Of a stretch of 9,849 nucleotides of DNA, positions 5,922 to 9,849 are shown piece by piece. Each line of letters begins with the position of its first letter. Within the stretch, counting starts at the first letter, position 1. The stretch is from Candidatus Omnitrophota bacterium. GTDB lineage: Bacteria > Omnitrophota > Koll11 > Gygaellales > Profunditerraquicolaceae. A program made the position numbers and the translations under genes. The notes beneath the pieces are model-generated. The model made no database searches, was not told the DNA's origin, and worked only from the letters and a program-made list of their open reading frames with translations. The stretch covers positions 1-9,849 of the forward strand of contig JALOQI010000011.1 of the NCBI GenBank assembly GCA_025453435.1. Reading direction: 5' to 3'.

Positions 5922-6667
5922 TGTCTTCCTTTATTAATAAGGGCCGCGATGAATCCTGCGCCGAAACCGTTGTTGATATTTACCACCGATACATTGGGGC
6001 TGCAGCTGTTGAGCATCGTCAGAAGAGGCGCTATGCCTTTGAAATTCGCTCCGTACCCGACAGACGTCGGCACGGCTATTACCGGGCAAGATGAAAGGCC
6101 CCCTATTACTGACGGCAGTACGCCGTCCATGCCTGCCAGAACTATTATGCATGAACTGTCAGAGATCCTGTGAAAACAATCCAGCAGCCTGTGAAGGCCT
6201 GCGACTCCCACGTCATAAACGCGCTCAACCGAACATCCGAATATCTCAGCTGTGATCGAAGCTTCCTGCGCTACGGGTATGTCCGCGGTGCCGGCGCAGA
6301 CCACTGCGACCTTTCCGTGTTTTTTCAAAGCCTTGGGCGTTAATGTGATCACCCGGCCCTGTGGATCGTATCTGGCTGCCGGCGCTATACGCTTAACAGC
6401 CTTATAAACTTTTTCATCCGCCCGGGTTAAAAGCACGACCTTGCTCTTTGCCATCAGGCTCTTAAATATGGCTGATATATGTTCCAGTGTTTTGCCCTCG
6501 CAAAACACTACCTCAGGCATACCTGTGCGCATCGCCCGGTGATGGTCCACTTTGGCGAATCCCAGATCTTCATAAGGCAGATGCCTTAAGCGGTCAAATG
6601 CGTCCTCGGCCGAAATCTTTTTATTCCTGACATTCGCGAGCAATTCTAATACTTTTTTCTTATCCAT
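5918..6667 (-). CDS. larB: LarB, nickel-pincer cofactor biosynthesis carboxylase/hydrolase
   Basis: 249 residues, full length for the family. The N-terminal part carries DHHRAMRTGMPEVVFCEGKT (41-60). The C-terminal PurE/AIR-carboxylase-like domain has VVCAGTADIPVAQEA (122-136), DVGVAGLHRLL (152-162), AGMDGVLPSVIGGL (178-191), PTSVGYGANFKG (200-211) and NINNGFGAGF (230-239). LarB carboxylates the pyridinium ring of nicotinic acid adenine dinucleotide and hydrolyses its phosphoanhydride bond to give pyridinium-3,5-biscarboxylate mononucleotide. Cys222, in MLNSCSPN, matches the cysteine reported to bond transiently to the pyridine ring in Lactiplantibacillus plantarum LarB (Cys221). The start overlaps the larE stop by one base (TAATG) with a GAGGTG ribosome site, which fits coupled expression of consecutive pathway enzymes. 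Confidence 0.95.
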   Translation of the reverse strand: MDKKKVLELLANVRNKKISAEDAFDRLRHLPYEDLGFAKVDHHRAMRTGMPEVVFCEGKTLEHISAIFKSLMAKSKVVLLTRADEKVYKAVKRIAPAARYDPQGRVITLTPKALKKHGKVAVVCAGTADIPVAQEASITAEIFGCSVERVYDVGVAGLHRLLDCFHRISDSSCIIVLAGMDGVLPSVIGGLSSCPVIAVPTSVGYGANFKGIAPLLTMLNSCSPNVSVVNINNGFGAGFIAALINKGRQ

Positions 6668-7458
6668 TATAACACCTCGTTCATCGAGCCCGGCCTGTAA
6701 CCCCGCAGGTCGACGGTAACATAATCGAACCCTATAGACTTTAGCCTGCGCGCTATGGACTTGCGATACTTCACTGCATCCGGGATCTGATCCTGCCTGA
6801 CCTCGATAACCGCGGTATTGCCGTGATGCCGGACCCGCACATTAACAAATCCGAGCTTGCGCAGATAACACTCCGACTTTTCTATTTCGGAAAGCTTGCC
6901 CGCCGTTACAGGCTCTCCATAGGGTATCCTTGTGGCAAGGCACGGAGACGATTCTTTATCCCAGCCCTTTAAACCCATAAGCCTGGATGCCTCTCTTATG
7001 TCTTTTTTGGCGAAGCCTGCTTCCTGCAGAGGGCTTCTGATCCGCAATTCCTTTAAGGCCCTCGCACCTGGCCTGAAATCTCTTCGGTCGTCAATATTCG
7101 AAGCCTCAATAACAAAAGAAATTTTTTTGCGCAATGCGATACGCCTGAGCGTTGAAAATATCTTTTTTTTACAGAAGAAACATCTTTCCGGAGTGTTTTT
7201 TCCGCATGCCCGTGGCAGGTCAATGTTCGCCACGCAGTGGCGTATTCCTATATGCCGCGCTGCGCTTATTGCCTGAGCGATCTGGTGCCCGGTCACGTAA
7301 GGAGTCCGGGCTGTAACAGCATGCGCATTGCTTCCGAGCGAGCCATGCGCCGCAGCTGCCAGGAACGTGCTGTCAACGCCTCCGGAAAAAGCGACCAGCG
7401 CAGAATCCATATCGCGCAGGATAGCGCGCAGATTGATTAGCTTTTTTTCAAGATTCAT
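6667..7458 (-). CDS. larE: LarE, ATP-dependent sulfur transferase for nickel-pincer cofactor
   Basis: 263 residues. It is an N-type ATP pyrophosphatase with the PP-loop SGGVDS (25-30) and the LarE-typical end DLRGYRPGSMNE (250-261). LarE activates the carboxylates of the LarB product as AMP esters and replaces them with thiocarboxylates. In the single-cysteine type, sulfur comes from the protein's own cysteine, in a loop like SPCLATRIPYG; here that residue is Cys173. Two further cysteines, Cys93 and Cys96 in ERCFFCKKK, fit the three-cysteine type, in which a [4Fe-4S] cluster is reported to supply or carry sulfur. That assignment is inferred from the motif. The ATG at 7458 has no Shine-Dalgarno sequence, and a TATAAT box ends 9 bases upstream of it. 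The gene heads the larE-larB-cupin unit; no larC is visible. Confidence 0.94.
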   Translation of the reverse strand: MNLEKKLINLRAILRDMDSALVAFSGGVDSTFLAAAAHGSLGSNAHAVTARTPYVTGHQIAQAISAARHIGIRHCVANIDLPRACGKNTPERCFFCKKKIFSTLRRIALRKKISFVIEASNIDDRRDFRPGARALKELRIRSPLQEAGFAKKDIREASRLMGLKGWDKESSPCLATRIPYGEPVTAGKLSEIEKSECYLRKLGFVNVRVRHHGNTAVIEVRQDQIPDAVKYRKSIARRLKSIGFDYVTVDLRGYRPGSMNEVL

Positions 7459-7466
7459 ATGCGAGT

Positions 7467-7472
7467 ATTATA
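7467..7472 (-). promoter_or_regulatory. Candidate -10 box of larE, inside a short palindrome
   Basis: TATAAT lies 8 nt before the larE ATG, within the symmetric sequence GAGTAT-A-ATACTC (7464-7476 on the plus strand). No TTGACA-like box exists at 16-18 bp, because that position falls in the right part of the 72-bp palindrome. Placement implies a nearly leaderless larE mRNA. The symmetry could mark an operator, or may be chance. Confidence 0.45.
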
Positions 7473-7477
7473 CTCTG

Positions 7478-7549
7478 AAAAACTTGGGGACGCTTCTGTT
7501 TTTTTCTGCTAAGATCGCAGCCTAAAAAACAGAAGCGTCCCCCGTTTTT
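7478..7549. repeat. 72-bp near-perfect palindrome (REP/MITE-like or bidirectional terminator)
   Basis: A perfect 19-bp arm, GGGGACGCTTCTGTTTTTT (7486-7504), is matched by its reverse complement at 7524-7542. Outer arms AAAAAC (7478-7483) and GTTTTT (7544-7549) extend it past a small internal mismatch, and the central loop has its own CTGC/GCAG pairing (7506-7509 with 7517-7520). It fills most of the gap between the second cold-shock gene and larE. Transcribed from the minus strand it gives a long hairpin followed by AAGTTTTT, so it could end the cold-shock transcript. The length and G4 tips also suit a dispersed REP or MITE element; copy number cannot be judged from one window. Confidence 0.8.
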
Positions 7550-7566
7550 AGCTTGAGCTTTTTCTT

Positions 7567-7770
7567 CTATTTCTTCACGTGCACGTTGATCGCGCGCGGA
7601 CCTTTATCGGCTTTTTCTACGTCGAACTCCACAGCCTGATCTTCGGTAAGATCTTCAAACCTGGTCTCTACAAGGCTTGATTTGTGAAAAAATATCTCGC
7701 GGCCGTCGGTATCGTTGATGAAACCGAATCCCCGGTCGCGGACCAGCCTTTTTACTTTCCCGTCGTGCAT
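7567..7770 (-). CDS. Divergent cold-shock domain protein
   Basis: 67 residues, one cold-shock OB fold. RNP1 is RGFGFI (13-18) and RNP2 is EIFFHKSSL (25-33). Both aromatic platforms for single-stranded RNA or DNA are kept (Phe15, Phe17, Phe27, His29). The usual VKWFN before RNP1 is replaced by VKRLV, so the conserved tryptophan of the nucleic-acid face is absent. The chain is also richer in acidic residues than its neighbour. Such proteins act as RNA chaperones or transcript stabilisers, and divergent copies are often not cold-induced. A strong ribosome site, GGAGG, lies 6 nt before the ATG. The gene comes after a terminator that ends the other cold-shock gene, so it needs read-through or its own promoter in 7771-7827, where I see no clear -10/-35 pair. 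Confidence 0.9.
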   Translation of the reverse strand: MHDGKVKRLVRDRGFGFINDTDGREIFFHKSSLVETRFEDLTEDQAVEFDVEKADKGPRAINVHVKK

Positions 7771-7817
7771 GTGTGCCTCCTTTTGCGAATCTTGCTGCGT
7801 TTTCGGCCCTTCGCCTT

Positions 7818-7856
7818 AAAAAAAGCAAAGCCCGCCGCGATTGGCGCGGCGGGCTT
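7818..7856 (-). terminator. Rho-independent terminator after the first cold-shock gene
   Basis: A perfect 12-bp GC-rich stem (7845-7856 with 7828-7839) closes a 5-nt loop. On the minus strand it is followed, after TTTGC, by seven Ts (7818-7824). It begins 15 bp after the stop of the cold-shock gene at 7871 and should end most of that transcript. Confidence 0.88.
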
Positions 7857-7870
7857 CGGACGAAGATCCG

Positions 7871-8071
7871 TTATAGCTTCACTACGTTTGTAGCTTGCTC
7901 ACCCTTGGGACCTTTTTCGATCGAAAACTCCACTTCCTGCCCGTCAGTGAGTGTCTTATATCCTTCACCCTGAATCGCGCTGTGATGCACGAAAACATCG
8001 GCTCCGGACTCAGGCGTAATAAATCCATAACCCTTCTGGTTCGAAAACCATTTTACTTTGCCTCTTGCCAT
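7871..8071 (-). CDS. Cold-shock protein, CspA family
   Basis: 66 residues with the full CspA pattern: [15 protein letters not shown] (4-18) containing RNP1, then DVFVHHSAI (25-33) as RNP2, then a [20 protein letters not shown] tail. The tryptophan and the aromatic residues of both RNP motifs are present, so single-stranded nucleic-acid binding is expected; the role is RNA chaperone in translation and stress or growth. An AAGGAGG ribosome site lies 10 nt before the ATG. The long leader (about 120 nt from the predicted start site) with internal hairpins resembles the regulated leaders of cspA-type genes. A strong terminator follows, so the gene is probably monocistronic or nearly so. Confidence 0.94.
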   Translation of the reverse strand: MARGKVKWFSNQKGYGFITPESGADVFVHHSAIQGEGYKTLTDGQEVEFSIEKGPKGEQATNVVKL

Positions 8072-8124
8072 GTACTTTGTTCCTCCTTTTCCTCAATATT
8101 ATGGTAAACACAAGTAGAAACAAC

Positions 8125-8164
8125 AAAAAAAAACCGAAAGGCTAGACGTCTGCACCTTGTCGGT
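8125..8164 (-). terminator. Terminator or attenuator hairpin in the cold-shock leader
   Basis: On the minus strand ACCGACAAGG (8164-8155) pairs with CCTTTCGGT (8141-8133) apart from one bulged C. The 13-nt loop contains the self-complementary AGACGTCT, and a run of nine Ts follows (8133-8125). It could end the ATPase transcript. Because it lies downstream of the cold-shock promoter and 54 bp before that gene's ATG, it could also attenuate the cold-shock mRNA. A further stem, GCGGGT with ACTCGC, can form just upstream of it. Confidence 0.75.
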
Positions 8165-8197
8165 TCGCGAGTTCTAATCTTTGTTCACCACCCGCTA

Positions 8198-8225
8198 AGT
8201 ATACCACATCCGGCTGTTATGTCAA
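8198..8225 (-). promoter_or_regulatory. Sigma70-type promoter of the first cold-shock gene
   Basis: TTGACA (8220-8225) and TATACT (8198-8203) are separated by 16 bp on the minus strand. The -35 box overlaps the last codons and stop of the ATPase gene. Transcription would start near 8191, giving a leader of about 120 nt before the ATG at 8071. Confidence 0.7.
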
Positions 8226-9849
8226 CCTCTTTTTCACTATCTCGAACCACAGGAGGCTCGAAATGCCCAGGACAAAAGCCAGGGATATATCTGCCGGATG
8301 AAGTATTGAAAAATGGAACAGTTCCCTTAAAACAGGCGCATAAAGCACTGAGAATAATGCCAGTAACGTTACAAACATCACACCCCACAATGCCGGATTG
8401 CGGGTCCTTATAATCCTGAATATGCCGTGCGACCATGAAAGATTTGTCAAAATAAGCATGATATTGGCGAATACGAGGGTCGCGAACGAAAGCGTGCGCG
8501 CCTCAAGCTCCCCTTTTCCGGTTGCCCAGGAATAAATAAAAACCCCGAATACAACCGCCAGAATGCTCAAACCCTGCATAAGGCTGACAAAAAACGATTT
8601 TCTGCCGAACAAAGGATTGCGCAATGAGCGCGGCGGCCTGTGCATTATGCCTTTTTCTTCGGGAACGGACTCAAAGACCGTAGAGCACGCGGGGTCTATT
8701 ATAAGTTCCAGGAAAGCGATATGGCCGGGCAAAAGGACGATCGGAAGATTTAAAAGCACCGGCAAAAAAGACATGCCCGCAATGGGCACGTGAACCGCAA
8801 AAATATAAGCTACAGCTTTTTTGAGGTTATCGAATATCCTCCTGCCCAAGCGCACTGCGGCGACAATGGATGAAAAATCATCGTTCAAAAGCACAAGGCT
8901 GGAGGCTTCGCGGGCTACGTCGGTGCCGCGCTCACCCATTGCAACGCCTATATGAGCCGCTTTTAACGCAGGCGCGTCATTTACACCGTCGCCGGTCATA
9001 GCAACAACCTCGCCGTTAGCCTTGAGAGCGTTGACTATTAAAAGCTTTTGCTCGGGCACGACCCTGGCGAACACATTCACTTCTTTTATCCTGGACCTCA
9101 GATCCGATTGGCTCATTGACGCAAGTTCCGCTCCGGTAATGAAAACTCCCGGATTTTTCAATCCTATCTGTTTGGCGATATTTGTCGCAGTCCCGGGATA
9201 ATCGCCTGTTATCATGACCACGCGCATGCCCGCTGATTGAGCCTCATTGATAGAATCCGGCACCGTATCGCGCACGGGGTCTATAAAACCGAACAGCCCG
9301 GCGAATTCGAACACGAAATCGTGCTGAACATCGGGCAGTTCCGTCCTGGTAAAAGACGCCTTGGCGCAACCGAGAACGCGAAGGCCGCTGTCCGCCATCC
9401 GCTCTATGCAGCCGTTCATCTTCTTCTGCCGAGCGGCATCCATATGGCACAGGTCGGCTATTGCTTCGGGCGAGCCCTTCGCGGCTATAACGTAATTCTT
9501 TTTGTCTGGCGATTCCCACACATGGGACAGAGCCAGGAGATCTTTTGACAGAGGATATTCCCTGATCAGCTTCCAGTCCTTATGAACGTGCTCAGTGGAA
9601 GCCAGAAAGAAATCCCCGGCCTTGTGCATCTCTTTTTCGATCGGGTCGAACGGGTCCTCCTGGCTCGCAAGCATGCCGTATTCCAGGATATCGTGGTATT
9701 TTTCCGGCAAAGAACCGCCTGTATCCCGGCTGATCCTGAAAAGTGCACCGTCAACACAGACCGTATCCAGGATCATCGAGTTCATCGTGATCGTGCCTGT
9801 TTTATCGGAGCACAGCACTGTTGCGGCGCCCAGCGTTTCAATTGCATGA
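8217..9849 (-). CDS. Cation-transporting P-type ATPase, C-terminal part (N-terminus outside window)
   Basis: The reading frame is open to the right edge and gives the last 543 residues, so the actuator domain and M1-M4 are missing. It enters just before the phosphorylation site: ETLGAATVLCSDKTGTIT. Next come the nucleotide-binding domain (KGSPE), the P-domain motifs MITGDYPGTA and the hinge MTGDGVNDAPALK, then six membrane segments (M5-M10). M5 ends in AVHVPIAG and M6 carries LELIIDPACS...FESVPEE. Overall this is the P2-type (calcium-ATPase-like) architecture with a long C-terminal membrane region, which excludes the heavy-metal P1B class. M5 lacks the Asn and Glu used by SERCA to bind calcium, so ion specificity is uncertain. 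The GTG at 9818 is not a real start because the motif continues upstream of it. The gene ends at 8217, inside the next promoter. Confidence 0.92.
   Translation of the reverse strand, partial: HAIETLGAATVLCSDKTGTITMNSMILDTVCVDGALFRISRDTGGSLPEKYHDILEYGMLASQEDPFDPIEKEMHKAGDFFLASTEHVHKDWKLIREYPLSKDLLALSHVWESPDKKNYVIAAKGSPEAIADLCHMDAARQKKMNGCIERMADSGLRVLGCAKASFTRTELPDVQHDFVFEFAGLFGFIDPVRDTVPDSINEAQSAGMRVVMITGDYPGTATNIAKQIGLKNPGVFITGAELASMSQSDLRSRIKEVNVFARVVPEQKLLIVNALKANGEVVAMTGDGVNDAPALKAAHIGVAMGERGTDVAREASSLVLLNDDFSSIVAAVRLGRRIFDNLKKAVAYIFAVHVPIAGMSFLPVLLNLPIVLLPGHIAFLELIIDPACSTVFESVPEEKGIMHRPPRSLRNPLFGRKSFFVSLMQGLSILAVVFGVFIYSWATGKGELEARTLSFATLVFANIMLILTNLSWSHGIFRIIRTRNPALWGVMFVTLLALFSVLYAPVLRELFHFSILHPADISLAFVLGISSLLWFEIVKKRLT

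Noticed and set aside
7478..7549. Possible CRISPR-type repeat or tRNA-like fold
   Set aside because: There is one palindrome, no repeated unit with spacers and no cloverleaf; no tRNA or rRNA was recognised anywhere in the window.
8185..8436. 83-residue minus-strand open frame ending near the cold-shock promoter
   Set aside because: It is an out-of-frame shadow of the ATPase C-terminus and covers the promoter region.
9816..9818. GTG as start of the ATPase
   Set aside because: It sits inside the conserved stretch before DKTGT; the codons upstream (ETLGAAT) continue the motif to the edge, so the gene is cut, not short.

Overview
The window is a compact bacterial segment in which every gene I can support lies on the minus strand, so transcription runs from high to low coordinates. 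Cut genes sit at both edges: a P-type ATPase entering at the right and an iron-sulfur membrane protein leaving at the left. The mix points to an anaerobic or micro-aerobic Gram-negative-type bacterium. It includes polyferredoxin-like and Tat-exported DUF362 proteins, cysteine-rich metal-binding proteins, nickel-pincer cofactor genes and a secretin-related protein. An uncultured lineage such as Omnitrophota or a relative is my guess from gene style; no marker gene here fixes the taxon.

Reading in the direction of transcription: (1) 9849-8217, the C-terminal part of a cation-transporting P-type ATPase. (2) 8225-7567, two cold-shock-domain genes. The first has a good sigma70-type promoter overlapping the ATPase stop, a roughly 120-nt leader with a terminator-like hairpin, and a strong terminator after it. 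(3) 7549-7478, a 72-bp near-perfect palindrome directly upstream of larE. (4) 7458-5598, a tightly packed larE-larB-cupin unit for nickel-pincer nucleotide synthesis; larC and larA are not in the window. (5) 5580-3414, a new unit driven by a consensus TTGACA-16-TATAAT promoter: a divergent SpeD-like pyruvoyl decarboxylase, a YkgJ-type metal-chelating protein, a secreted protein of unknown function, and a very short secretin-related protein translationally coupled to it. (6) 3348-1, closely spaced genes probably read together: a macrodomain ADP-ribose hydrolase, a guanine-deaminase-like enzyme, a 53-residue HicB-like small protein, a cysteine-rich zinc-ribbon protein, a Tat-exported DUF362 protein and a membrane 4Fe-4S protein.

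Functional links differ in strength. LarE and LarB are consecutive enzymes of one pathway. The DUF362, zinc-ribbon and 4Fe-4S genes are packed like a redox or metal module. The macrodomain and deaminase fit nucleotide and ADP-ribose clean-up. The SpeD-like/YkgJ/secretin-like group has no function I can name and is the least explained part. Several genes (larE, the SpeD-like gene, possibly the secreted protein) lack a Shine-Dalgarno sequence and have a -10-like box only 6-10 nt before the start codon, which suggests leaderless transcripts.
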